A stretch of DNA of 64,000 bases from Caulobacter mirabilis (GTDB lineage Bacteria; Pseudomonadota; Alphaproteobacteria; Caulobacterales; Caulobacteraceae), in contig NZ_CP024201.1 of the NCBI RefSeq assembly GCF_002749615.1, forward strand, positions 1,116,001 to 1,180,000. The letters are read 5' to 3'. The notes below the pieces were generated by a model. That model had not been told where the DNA came from and searched no databases. It saw only the letters and a list, made by a program, of their open reading frames with translations. Shown piece by piece: positions 17,877 to 26,081 of this stretch; positions within the stretch are counted from its first letter, which is position 1, and the number at the start of each line of letters is the position of its first letter. Made by a program: the position numbers and the translations under genes.

Positions 17877-18904
17877 CAGAGCGCTCCGAGGCGGGAGAAC
17901 AGGCTTTCCCACTCGCCGACCACGGCGGCGCGGGAGAACTCGCCCTCGACCCTGGCGTGGCCGTTCTGGATCAGGCGGATCTTCAGCATCGGGTCGGCCA
18001 GGATCGCCTTGACCCCGTCGGCCAGGGGCTCGGGCTCGTCGATCGGGACCAGCACGCCGTCCTCGCCGTGACGGATGAGGGCGCCGGGGCCCTGGCTGTC
18101 GGCGGCGACCACCGGCAGGCCATGGGCCCAGGCCTGGATCACCACATTGCCCAGCGGCTCGAACCGCGAGGGGAACACGCAGACGTCGGCCGTGCGGTAC
18201 AGGGCGCCGGCGTCGTTGCGCCAGCCGAGGAAGCGGACCCGGTCGGCGACGCCCAGCGCCGTGGCCATGGCCTTCAGCTTGTCCTCCAGCGGTCCGTCGC
18301 CGGCGATCCAGAGGTAGGCGTCCGGGATCATCGCCAGCGCCTTGAGGCTGACGTCGTGCGCCTTGACGTCGTGCAGCCGGCCCATGCCGAGCAGCAGCGG
18401 CGCGCCTTCGGGCGTGTCCAGGCTGGCGCGGTCGACCGGCGCGCCCTGGTCGGCGGCCTCGGCGAAGTTGGGGATGTAGCTGACGCGGTCGCTGGGCCAT
18501 CCCTGAGCCACGACCCATTCGGCGATGTCCCGCGTGTTGCCGACCAGATGGTCGAAGCCGCGATAGTATTTCAGGCTGTAGTAGCCGCCCAGGCGGCCGA
18601 TCCGCCGCCAGGGACCGGCCGGCGCATGGCGCGCGGCGCGGTTCATCCAGGCGACCAGGGCCTTGGCGCCGACGCGATGGGCGTAGGAGCCGATGCGGGG
18701 GCGGGTCAGGATGTCCAGCGGGCCGCCGAACGGGTAGCTGCGCGTGACCACGCCGGCCTCGGCCAGGGCGCGCGATCGTCCTGCGTTGCCGCGGATCGCG
18801 CAGGCCTGTTCGGGGCCCTGCGCGTTGAGGGCCGAGACCAGATCGACGAAGTAGGTCTCGGCGCCGCCTTCGCCGCGCGATCCGAGGAGATGGAGGACGC
18901 TCAT
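17876..18904 (-). CDS. Family 4 glycosyltransferase
   Basis: A 342-residue GT-B fold enzyme and first gene of the operon. Its N-terminus (Leu-His-Leu-Leu-Gly-Ser-Arg-Gly-Glu-Gly-Gly-Ala-Glu-Thr) is the acceptor-side glycine-rich loop of GT4. The donor side has Gly-Met-Gly-Arg-Leu-His-Asp-Val-Lys, Gly-Asp-Gly-Pro-Leu, Phe-Leu-Gly-Trp-Arg-Asn and a Pro-Ser-Arg-x-Glu-Pro-Leu-Gly-Asn-Val motif with the conserved glutamate. The specific sugar is unknown. The start is ATG 18904, and the 110 bp to the tRNA gene should contain the operon promoter. It shares a 1-nt stop/start overlap with asnB. Confidence 0.9.
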   Translation of the reverse strand: MSVLHLLGSRGEGGAETYFVDLVSALNAQGPEQACAIRGNAGRSRALAEAGVVTRSYPFGGPLDILTRPRIGSYAHRVGAKALVAWMNRAARHAPAGPWRRIGRLGGYYSLKYYRGFDHLVGNTRDIAEWVVAQGWPSDRVSYIPNFAEAADQGAPVDRASLDTPEGAPLLLGMGRLHDVKAHDVSLKALAMIPDAYLWIAGDGPLEDKLKAMATALGVADRVRFLGWRNDAGALYRTADVCVFPSRFEPLGNVVIQAWAHGLPVVAADSQGPGALIRHGEDGVLVPIDEPEPLADGVKAILADPMLKIRLIQNGHARVEGEFSRAAVVGEWESLFSRLGAL

Positions 18905-19018
18905 GCGACGGGGACCCTAGCCGTAGCCGGCGCGTTTCCCAAGAGGATGATCAGGGCGCTTGAAGCCGACGCGAAGCAGCCTTATAAGGCGCGCCTTCGC
19001 TCCAGTGGGCACAGCAAT

Positions 19019-19095
19019 GGCTGGGTAGCTCAGATGGTTAGAGCGGTGGATTCATAACCCACAGGTCGGCGGTTCGATCCCGCCCCCCGCCACCA
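19019..19095 (+). tRNA. tRNA-Met (anticodon CAT, elongator type)
   Basis: A 77-nt cloverleaf including an encoded CCA. The anticodon loop TTCATAA gives CAT. The T arm (GGCGG-TTCGATC-CCGCC) is perfect. Two stem positions do not pair: T4 against C69 in the acceptor stem (GGCTGGG / CCCCGCC) and A31 against C39 in the anticodon stem. It starts with G1 and lacks the initiator's unpaired 1-72 pair and three anticodon-stem G-C pairs, so I call it elongator Met; a CAT-anticodon tRNA-Ile2 cannot be fully excluded. Confidence 0.9.
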
Positions 19096-19122
19096 CTGCC
19101 TGTTCACTCGGACGAAGACGAC

Positions 19123-19150
19123 AGGGCCCCGCAAGGGGCCCTTTTCCTTT
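19123..19150 (+). terminator. Intrinsic terminator of the tRNA-Met gene
   Basis: A perfect GC hairpin, AGGGCCCC-GCAA-GGGGCCCT, is followed by TTTTCCTTT, 27 bp after the tRNA CCA. Confidence 0.85.
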
Positions 19151-19214
19151 GCGGCTTGCCAATCGCGCGTCGTCGTCGTCCACTTCCCCTCAGCTTGCCT
19201 GGGAGGGAAACGTC

Positions 19215-19706
19215 GTGGCGATTTTTCCGAAGATCCAGAGTCCCTGTCCGTACAAATCGCAGCTCGCCTCCCTCATGGAGGGCGACATGTGCCGCATGTG
19301 CCAGCGCCAGGTGGTGGCGCTCGACGCCATGAGCGACGACCAGCGGGTCGCGTTCCTGGACGGTTGCGCCGAAGAGGTCTGCGTGTCCTACCGGCTGCCG
19401 CTGGGCAGGATCGCCGCGGCGACGGCCTTGGCGTTCGCGGCGGCGGCCGCGCCGATGGCGGCCGCAGGGCAGGACCCGGCGGAGCTGGACATGGAAGTCA
19501 TCGTCGGCGGCATCAAGGATCCGGGCAAGGTCGCCTACATCTCCGTCGATCCGGCGCAGGACGCCGCCGACGCGGCGATCCCGGAACTGCCGGTGGTCTA
19601 CGAGGCCGCCCCGGCGGCGCCGGGGCCGGCCGTCCAGACAACCGCCAAGCCGGCCGATCCGCAGCCCGCCAAGCCCGCCCAGGTCACGACGCCGGCGGCG
19701 TCCTGA
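19215..19706 (+). CDS. Cysteine-rich small membrane protein, function unknown
   Basis: A 163-residue protein. The N-terminal 60 residues carry five cysteines: Cys11 in Ser-Pro-Cys-Pro-Tyr, Cys26-x2-Cys29 in Met-Cys-Arg-Met-Cys-Gln-Arg-Gln-Val, and Cys51 and Cys56 in Gly-Cys-Ala-Glu-Glu-Val-Cys-Val-Ser-Tyr. This looks like a metal or iron-sulfur site. An Ala-rich hydrophobic segment (about 65-85) should be a membrane span, and the C-terminal tail is rich in Pro and Ala. I recall similar unnamed proteins in sphingomonads and caulobacters, from memory only. The GTG at 19215 follows GGGAGGG, which favours it over the ATG at 19149. Its end overlaps the convergent transglutaminase gene by 23 bp. 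Confidence 0.72.
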   Translation: MAIFPKIQSPCPYKSQLASLMEGDMCRMCQRQVVALDAMSDDQRVAFLDGCAEEVCVSYRLPLGRIAAATALAFAAAAAPMAAAGQDPAELDMEVIVGGIKDPGKVAYISVDPAQDAADAAIPELPVVYEAAPAAPGPAVQTTAKPADPQPAKPAQVTTPAAS

Positions 19707-21132
19707 CCTCGACCATGCCCTGCCAGACCAGCAGGCTCGCCAGCTGGCCGGCGGCCAGCAGCGATCGGGGATCGCCGTCCCCGACCGTCAGGGCGATGTG
19801 GGTGTTGTCGAAGGCGTCGAGCGCCAGGTCGAAGCTGCGCCATTCGCCGTCGACGTAGGCCACGGTCCAGCTGTGCGGCATGAAGGCGTGGCTGACGCCG
19901 TGATAACGTTCGCGGGAATAGACCAGGCCGTTGACCACGCGGGTCGGGATGCCGGCCGATCGGCCCAGCGCCGCCAGCAGCACCGCCGCCTCGGTGCAGT
20001 CGCCGCGTCGCCGCGACAAGGTTTCGAGCGCCGAATAGTGGCCGGAGAAGTCGACCTGGGTCAGGTAGCGCGCGGCCTTCCTCCGCAGGCGCTCCATCTT
20101 GGCCGTGTCCGAAATCGACATCCGGGCGATGGGGGCGGCGATCGCCTTTAGACGGGGGTGGTCGCTCTGCAACCAGGCCGTCGGCCTGCGGGCCTCGGCC
20201 AGGGCGGCCGGGTCGCTCGGCAAGCCGGGGCCGCAGGCGTCGCAGATGTCGATCTCTACGCCGGAGGCCGTCGACGCGACGCGCTGTTCGCCGGTCCGGG
20301 GCGGGGTGAAGGCGACGCCGTCGCGGAAACCGAAGCGATAGCGGATATGGCTTTTCGTCGCCGACGGAGGAATCCGGAAGGGCGACTTGATCATCGTGTC
20401 GCCGAGCGGCCAGTAGGGCATGGGCCTGGCGAGCGCGGTCTTCTCGTCCGTCAGACGGAAGGTGATAGCGGCGCCCAGCATCGCCTGGGTCGTCGAGACG
20501 ATCTCGCCGTCGCGGTTGACGAGCAGGCGGGCGACGCCGACCAGGGTCTCGCCGTCATAGGTCCTGCGCAGGACCGGCAACCGGCCCTCGGCGTCTCGCG
20601 CCGCTCCGGGCGCGACCTCGACGACGACCTGTTCCACCGCTCCGGCGCCGAGGTCGAAGCTGTCGAAGGTCAGCTGGGGTCGTGTCGGCGGATCCCAGGT
20701 TCGGAGCAGGGCCTCGCCGCCGTCGAAGCGGACGGAGGCCGGCAGGCGCGTGACGGCGGTGCGGCGGTCCAGCGCCGAGGTCCAGGTGATCCGGGCCTCG
20801 TCCCCGACGATCAAGGCTTCGACGCGGGTCTCGTCCTTGCCCGTCTGGGCCGTGCTCTCGACCGACCGCACCCGTCCCCGCGCGTCCTCCCTGCGGAGGG
20901 TTTTCTGGACGGCCTCCTTCGGCGGGCCGCCCTGCTGCGCCAGGCTGACCCGACGGGCGTCCATGACCTCCCGGCCGTCGGAGGTCGGGGTGACGGTTCG
21001 CGAGGCGTGGCCGATGACCTGGCCGTCGCCGGTCGTGATCACATACCAATGGCTCGGAGCCGTCGCGGCCGCCGCCTGGGCCGCCGCGCAGGCGAACAGG
21101 ATCCCCGACAGGCTGATCCAGGCTGGTTTCAA
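19684..21132 (-). CDS. Secreted transglutaminase-like domain protein
   Basis: A 482-residue protein with a signal peptide (Ala-rich, to about residue 23). The C-terminal transglutaminase core has the papain-like triad: Cys379 in Arg-Arg-Gly-Asp-Cys-Thr-Glu, His420 in Met-Pro-His-Ser-Trp-Thr, and Asp435 in Ser-Phe-Asp-Leu. The large N-terminal part is beta-rich and unassigned. Bacterial members act as periplasmic proteases or amide-processing enzymes rather than cross-linkers. It follows the CBS-kinase-receiver gene by 49 bp on the same strand, so co-transcription is possible. Confidence 0.85.
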   Translation of the reverse strand: MKPAWISLSGILFACAAAQAAAATAPSHWYVITTGDGQVIGHASRTVTPTSDGREVMDARRVSLAQQGGPPKEAVQKTLRREDARGRVRSVESTAQTGKDETRVEALIVGDEARITWTSALDRRTAVTRLPASVRFDGGEALLRTWDPPTRPQLTFDSFDLGAGAVEQVVVEVAPGAARDAEGRLPVLRRTYDGETLVGVARLLVNRDGEIVSTTQAMLGAAITFRLTDEKTALARPMPYWPLGDTMIKSPFRIPPSATKSHIRYRFGFRDGVAFTPPRTGEQRVASTASGVEIDICDACGPGLPSDPAALAEARRPTAWLQSDHPRLKAIAAPIARMSISDTAKMERLRRKAARYLTQVDFSGHYSALETLSRRRGDCTEAAVLLAALGRSAGIPTRVVNGLVYSRERYHGVSHAFMPHSWTVAYVDGEWRSFDLALDAFDNTHIALTVGDGDPRSLLAAGQLASLLVWQGMVEVRTPPAS

Positions 21133-21181
21133 GAGACCTCCCCCACCGCCCGCGAAGGTTAGGGGGAACGGACTCCGCGGA

Positions 21182-22732
21182 TCAAGCGGCGGCTGAGGCG
21201 GCGTCGACGGCTTCCAGGGCCGCCTGCAGCGCCGCCAACATGCGCTCGGCCTTGATGGGCTTCTCCACCACGTCGTTCATGCCCGCCTCCAGGTAGCCGC
21301 GGACGTCTTCCGGGTCGGCGTTGGCGGTCAGGGCGATGATCGGCGTGCGAGCCGCCGTGCCGGGCAGGTCGCGGATGGCGCGGGTGGCGGCGACGCCGTC
21401 CATGCGCGGCATCTTGATGTCCATCAGGATCAGGTCGAAGTGGCGCGCCTTCACCGCCTCCAGCGCCTCGACGCCGTCGACCGCCTGTTCCGAGGTGCAG
21501 TCGAACATCTCGCAGAGGGCCTCGGCGACCATGCGGTTGGTGGCGTTGTCGTCGACGATCAGGACGTGGGCGGTCCGCGCCGGACCCTCGACGGCGTCAT
21601 CGGCGGCCTGGATCTCGACCGCCGCCTGCGGGGCGATGAGTTCGAAGGTGACGGTCACGCCCACGCCCGGATTGGACTCGGCGCGGATCACGCCGTCGGC
21701 GGCGGTGATGATGCGGGCGGCCAACGCCATGCCCAGTCCGGCGGACAGGCCTTCCGGATGGTCGGTCGCCGTTTCTCCCAACGGAGCGAAGATGTGGGCC
21801 AGCCGCTCGGGCGACAGGTCGCCGCCGGCGTCGCGCACGCGGCCTTCCAGCAGCAGGCCTTCGGCCGTCGGGCGGGCCTTCAGCGACACCTCGACCGCGC
21901 CGCGGCGGGTCTCGCTGAGGGCGCGGAACACCAGCGCGTCGAACACCTGCATCAGGCGGCCGTCGTCGATCTGGGCGGCATACTCGGGATCGCCGTCGTA
22001 GGCGGTGAGCAGGGTCAGGCCGGCCGCGGCCGCGCGGCCCTTCCAGCGCGCGTCGAGGCCGTCCATCAGGTCCTGCAGGCGGCAGGGGCGTCGGCTGAAC
22101 GCCAGGGCGCCGAGGTCGGCCTCATGCAGGTCGACCGCCCGGCGCATCAGCACGTTCAGGTCGTCGCCCGTCTCGGCGATCGCGCGGACACAGGCCTGGG
22201 CGTCGGGCGACAGCTGCTGGCGGAGCAGTCGGGCGGTGAAGTCGGCGACTCCGTCCAGATGGCGCAGCACCTCCTCGCTCATCCGTTGGATCAGCAGGCT
22301 GGTGGGATCCTGTTGCGCGCGCGTTGCGCGGGGCCGCCGGGCGTTCATCAGGGCGACGGCCGTGCCGACGCCGAGGTAGCGGCCGTCCTCGACGGCGATG
22401 AAGCCCCGACTCAGGGCCTCGGGGGATTCGGCCAGGGCCTGTTCTCGAAAGGACCACGGAGCGGCTTCCGCGGGCGCGACCAGCGGGGAGGCGTCCATGA
22501 CCTCGCGAACCGGGCGCGGATCGTCGGCGAGAGCGAGCAGCAGGTCTCGACCGACCAGGCCCACGGGGCGGTCGTCTTCGGTGACGGCCAGGAGCATGGC
22601 GGCCGGGTCGGCGGCGAATCTCGCGGCCGCTTCGGCGCAGGCGCAATCCGGCGAAACGGGAGCGCGTCGTTCGATCAGGCTGGCGAGAGTGTCCATGGGC
22701 CGCGGCGCAACAATCAAAACACTCCCCATCAT
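21182..22732 (-). CDS. CBS-domain sensor kinase-like protein with C-terminal receiver domain
   Basis: A 516-residue cytosolic protein. Residues about 10-130 look like a CBS pair (Pro-Val-Gly-Leu-Val-Gly-Arg-Asp and Gly-Val-Gly-Thr-Ala-Val-Ala-Leu-Met-Asn). Residues about 145-215 form a dimerisation helix pair whose expected His-Glu-x-Arg-Thr-Pro box is not seen; only a His in Leu-Arg-His-Leu-Asp is close. Residues about 220-370 are an ATPase-like domain in which the usual Asn-x3-Asn N-box reads Gln-Val-Phe-Asp-Ala-Leu. A receiver domain follows with phospho-acceptor Asp438 (Leu-Met-Asp-Ile-Lys-Met-Pro). It may therefore be a scaffold or a phosphatase-like kinase rather than a normal hybrid kinase. 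CBS pairs commonly sense adenine nucleotides. Confidence 0.82.
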   Translation of the reverse strand: MMGSVLIVAPRPMDTLASLIERRAPVSPDCACAEAAARFAADPAAMLLAVTEDDRPVGLVGRDLLLALADDPRPVREVMDASPLVAPAEAAPWSFREQALAESPEALSRGFIAVEDGRYLGVGTAVALMNARRPRATRAQQDPTSLLIQRMSEEVLRHLDGVADFTARLLRQQLSPDAQACVRAIAETGDDLNVLMRRAVDLHEADLGALAFSRRPCRLQDLMDGLDARWKGRAAAAGLTLLTAYDGDPEYAAQIDDGRLMQVFDALVFRALSETRRGAVEVSLKARPTAEGLLLEGRVRDAGGDLSPERLAHIFAPLGETATDHPEGLSAGLGMALAARIITAADGVIRAESNPGVGVTVTFELIAPQAAVEIQAADDAVEGPARTAHVLIVDDNATNRMVAEALCEMFDCTSEQAVDGVEALEAVKARHFDLILMDIKMPRMDGVAATRAIRDLPGTAARTPIIALTANADPEDVRGYLEAGMNDVVEKPIKAERMLAALQAALEAVDAASAAA

Positions 22733-22772
22733 GGGCCACCCGCGCTTGAGGAGAAGTTAAGCCGACGGCGGA

Positions 22773-22806
22773 CAAAGAAAAACGGCGGGGATTTGCATCC
22801 CCGCCG
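22773..22806 (-). terminator. Intrinsic terminator of TonB receptor 1
   Basis: On the minus strand the perfect stem CGGCGGGGAT-GCAA-ATCCCCGCCG is followed by TTTTTCTTT. It begins 26 bp past the receptor stop and also insulates the CBS-kinase gene. Confidence 0.88.
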
Positions 22807-22831
22807 TCCAGTTCATGCTTCGCTTAGCGGC

Positions 22832-25678
22832 TTAGAAGCTCTTGGTGACGGCCACGCCATAGGTGCGGGGTTCGCCGTAGAAGCCGTTCCGGAACAGGCC
22901 CGAGGAGTCGTCCGTCAGGTAGGTGTCGGTCAGGACGGTTTCATCCATCATGTTCTTGACGTAGGCCTCGAAGGTCCAGCCGGCGGCGCTGTTGGTGACG
23001 GTCAGCGTCGCGTTGGCGTTGTCCCAGCCGTCCAGCTTGTCGGTCGCCGCGTTGTAGATGCGCGAGAACGATTCCGTCTGGCGGTAGTAGTCGGCGCGGA
23101 TCGTGGCGTCCCAGTCGCCGAACAGCGTCCAGGTGTATTGGGCGCCGATCGAGAAGGTCCATTCCGGCGAGTTCGGCAGGGAGTTGCCGCCGAGATCGAC
23201 TTCATAGCCGTCGCTGACCAGCTGGCCGAAGGGGTTGCGGCCCAGGGCCAGCGGACCGCCCGGGAACAGGCGGGTGCCCGCCGGGACCGTGGTCGCCAGG
23301 GTGCAGGCCTGCAGCAGGGCGAACGGGTTCGGCGGCGGGCCGGCGAGACCGTTCGAGAAGCCGAGGACCGCCTGGGCGCCGGCCGTGGTCAGCACGCAGT
23401 TCGAGGCCGCGCTGCTCTTCATCAGAGTCAGGTTGGGATCGCCCTGGGTGCGGTTGAAGACGTCGATCGAGGTTTCGCCGTTCTCGATTTCGGTCTTCAG
23501 GTAGCCGATGTTGGCGTTCAGCCGCAGGCCGTCGATCGGCGACCAGACGGTCTCGAACTCGACGCCGCGGATCTTGGCGTCGATGTTCTCGTTCACCGAG
23601 GTCCGGTTGACGATCTTCGACACCTGGTAGCCGATGTAGTCGTAGTTGAACCCGGTCAGGTTGAGGACCATGGCGCCGCCGAGAAGCGTGTTCTTGGCGC
23701 CGATTTCCCAGGCGTCGACGAATTCGGGCTCGAAGGTTTCCGACGGGCAGGACGAGAAGACCGACGCCGAGCAGGCGGGGTTCATGCCGCCGGCCTTGTA
23801 GCCCCGCGAGTAGGACAGATAGATCAGGGTGTCGTCGGTGAAGCTGAGGTCCGGCTTCCAGTCGATGTTGAAGCGACCGGTCGTCTCCTTGAAGTCCGCG
23901 GTCAGGAACGGCTTGGCCGTGCTCAGCGGGATGCCCGAGCCGGGGCTGTTCAGGACGACCGGACGGTTCTCCTGGCGCTTCATGTCGTGGGTGTAGCGCA
24001 GGCCGCCGGTGATCCGGATGTCATCCGTCAGCTGCCAGTAGACTTCACCGAAGGCCGCGCGCGACTTCAGGTGATAGGCGCCGGTGTTGTCGTAATAGTT
24101 CCGGCCCGAGCGGTTCGGCGTCTGGTTGGGGTCGATGGCGCAGGGCGTGGCGGTCGAGCAGCCGGTCACGGTGGCGGCCGGCGGCAGGCTGTTCTGCACC
24201 AGCGCGGCGGCGGTCAGGGTGTTGCCCATGACGTAGTAGTCGCCGTCGTTCTTGTAGTCGATGTAGATGGCGCCGATGTTGAAGTTGAACGGCCCGTCGA
24301 AGTTCGACTGCAGGCGGAGCTCCTGGCTCCACTGCTTGGCGTCGCCGGACGAGATGTCTGCGGTCGCGAACTTGTTCAGCGGTCCGAGTTGCGGATCATT
24401 GATCACGCCGCCCGGGAACAGCGAGGCGTACAGGGCGGTGTAGGCCGGCCCCATGGCCGCCAGGGCGTTGACCGGGTTCGGCGTGGTGTTGAAGCTCTGG
24501 TTCGGAACGATCCGGTTGTAGTCCTGGCGCGTGAACAGGGAGTTCTTGCTGTAGCCGGTCAGCGAGGTCAGCTGCAGCTCGTCGCTCAGGTCCCAGGTGA
24601 TGTTGAACTGAACGATGTCCGTCTTCGCCTGGTAGATCGGGTCGAAGCTGGACTGGATGTTGCGGATGTCCGGGTCCTGCATCTGGCCGGCGTACTGGTC
24701 GCCGGTCGTGAAGCCGAACAGGGCGCCGAACAGGCCGCCGAGCGTGCCTTGCGAGTTCGGCGTGCCCAGAATGCCCGCCGAGTTCACCGGGGTCGGGGAG
24801 CAGCCCTGGCTGAAGAAGCCGCGCTGAACGACGCCGGCCGGGCCGGGCAGGAAGTTCATGCCGCCGATGTTGGCCGGACCGGGGTCCTTGGTGCAGAGCT
24901 GCTTGCCGATCCGCGAGCGTTTGTCGTCTTCCTCGAAGTGGTCCCACATCAGGGTGGTGTTGAAGGTGTCGGTCGGATTGAAGCCGACGGTGATCCGGGT
25001 GTTCCACAGGTCGCGGTCGTCGACGTCGTTGCCGGTGGTCAGGTTCTTGCCGAAGCCGTCCCGTTGAAGAACGTTGCCGGCCAGGCGCACGGCGAACATG
25101 TCGCCCAGCGGAATGTTGACCATCCCGCGCACCTTCTTGGTGCCGAAATTGCCCACCTCGCCGCGCAGCGACGCCGTGAAGTCGTCGGTCGGCTTGGCGG
25201 TGATGATGTTGACCACGCCGCCGGTGGCGTTCCGGCCGTAGAGCGTGCCTTGCGGACCGCGCAGGACCTCGACCCGTTCAACGTCGAAGAAGTCCGACTC
25301 GAACAGGTTGTTGGCGGTCAGCGGCGCGTTGTTCAGGTGGATGCCGGTGCCGGCGTCGCCGGACCCCGCGACCAGCTTGGCGCCGACGCCGCGGATCTGG
25401 AAGTTGTAGCCCGTGAAGTTCCCCTTGGAGAAGTTCACGTTGGGGATGGCCAGAACCAGGTTCGGACCGCCGTCGATCTTGGCCTTTTCCAGAGTGTCCT
25501 GGCTGAAGGCGGACACCGCGATCGGCACGTCCTGGATCGCTTCTTCCCGCTTCTGAGCGGTGACGACGACCTCGCCGACAGTGGTGTCTTGGGCGAAAGC
25601 GGGCGCGGCGACTGCCGTTACGGCAACCAGCGAAACGCTCGCAGCAAGCAGACTCCGCAGGCGCAGAGATCCTGTCAT
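22832..25678 (-). CDS. TonB-dependent outer-membrane receptor 1
   Basis: A 948-residue receptor with a signal peptide (Ala/Val-rich core, cleavage after Ala-Phe-Ala near residue 29). A TonB box follows (Glu-Val-Val-Val-Thr-Ala-Gln-Lys-Arg), then a plug domain with Gly-Thr-Leu-Tyr-Gly-Arg-Asn-Ala-Thr-Gly-Gly-Val-Val-Asn, then a 22-strand barrel ending in the aromatic Ser-Phe terminus needed for BAM insertion. The Val-Val-Val-Thr-Ala-Gln-Lys-Arg and Asn-Ala-Thr-Gly-Gly signatures place it in the large group of receptors used by caulobacters and sphingomonads for carbohydrates, aromatics or siderophores. The substrate is unknown. ATG 25678 has GGGAGG upstream; the longer in-frame extension to 25777 has no signal-peptide character. 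It is monocistronic with a good terminator. Confidence 0.93.
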   Translation of the reverse strand: MTGSLRLRSLLAASVSLVAVTAVAAPAFAQDTTVGEVVVTAQKREEAIQDVPIAVSAFSQDTLEKAKIDGGPNLVLAIPNVNFSKGNFTGYNFQIRGVGAKLVAGSGDAGTGIHLNNAPLTANNLFESDFFDVERVEVLRGPQGTLYGRNATGGVVNIITAKPTDDFTASLRGEVGNFGTKKVRGMVNIPLGDMFAVRLAGNVLQRDGFGKNLTTGNDVDDRDLWNTRITVGFNPTDTFNTTLMWDHFEEDDKRSRIGKQLCTKDPGPANIGGMNFLPGPAGVVQRGFFSQGCSPTPVNSAGILGTPNSQGTLGGLFGALFGFTTGDQYAGQMQDPDIRNIQSSFDPIYQAKTDIVQFNITWDLSDELQLTSLTGYSKNSLFTRQDYNRIVPNQSFNTTPNPVNALAAMGPAYTALYASLFPGGVINDPQLGPLNKFATADISSGDAKQWSQELRLQSNFDGPFNFNIGAIYIDYKNDGDYYVMGNTLTAAALVQNSLPPAATVTGCSTATPCAIDPNQTPNRSGRNYYDNTGAYHLKSRAAFGEVYWQLTDDIRITGGLRYTHDMKRQENRPVVLNSPGSGIPLSTAKPFLTADFKETTGRFNIDWKPDLSFTDDTLIYLSYSRGYKAGGMNPACSASVFSSCPSETFEPEFVDAWEIGAKNTLLGGAMVLNLTGFNYDYIGYQVSKIVNRTSVNENIDAKIRGVEFETVWSPIDGLRLNANIGYLKTEIENGETSIDVFNRTQGDPNLTLMKSSAASNCVLTTAGAQAVLGFSNGLAGPPPNPFALLQACTLATTVPAGTRLFPGGPLALGRNPFGQLVSDGYEVDLGGNSLPNSPEWTFSIGAQYTWTLFGDWDATIRADYYRQTESFSRIYNAATDKLDGWDNANATLTVTNSAAGWTFEAYVKNMMDETVLTDTYLTDDSSGLFRNGFYGEPRTYGVAVTKSF

Positions 25679-26081
25679 CTGTAACCCTCCCCGGACGGCC
25701 GGCTCCATCTCGGGAGACTCGGCGTCGTTATGTTTCCTCAGTCGCCACGCGATGTTTGCCGCCCGGGTGCGTGGCATATTCCCCCAGCAGCTTCAGGGGA
25801 TTGCATACGCGCGTTTGAAGGCTGTCAACCGCCCAGCGTTAGGTGAACGGCGATCGGTTACGGCTTTTCACCTGCACTGTTGCCGCACTGCTTCGCCGGA
25901 TGACGCTGCGGAAGGTTTCCCGTTTCCGGCATGAGAAATGGCGCCTGAAAACCGGGCGCCGAAACCTGTCGGAAACTTGCTCCGGTTCGTGAGTTCAGAA
26001 GCCGCGACCGCGGGGACCGCTGGGCGGGCAAGTCGCACATTCCCCTTTCAAATCAGCCGGTCCCGCCTTATCTGCCCGGCC
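25679..26081. promoter_or_regulatory. Divergent regulatory region between TonB receptor 1 and queC
   Basis: This 403-bp stretch has no credible gene. It must hold promoters for both sides. A GGCGCC-TGAAAACC-GGGCGCC hairpin lies near 25940-25962. I looked for a preQ1 riboswitch ahead of queC and did not see a recognisable aptamer. A loose dyad TGCC...GGCA (25757-25776) lies about 80-100 bp before the receptor start. Confidence 0.45.

Noticed and set aside
21440..25684. A 1414-codon plus-strand frame opposite the CBS-kinase gene and TonB receptor 1.
   Set aside because: Antisense shadow spanning two real genes and a terminator; composition is typical of GC-rich shadows.
25900..26081. A preQ1 riboswitch ahead of queC.
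   Set aside because: No aptamer core could be recognised; only a short hairpin is present.
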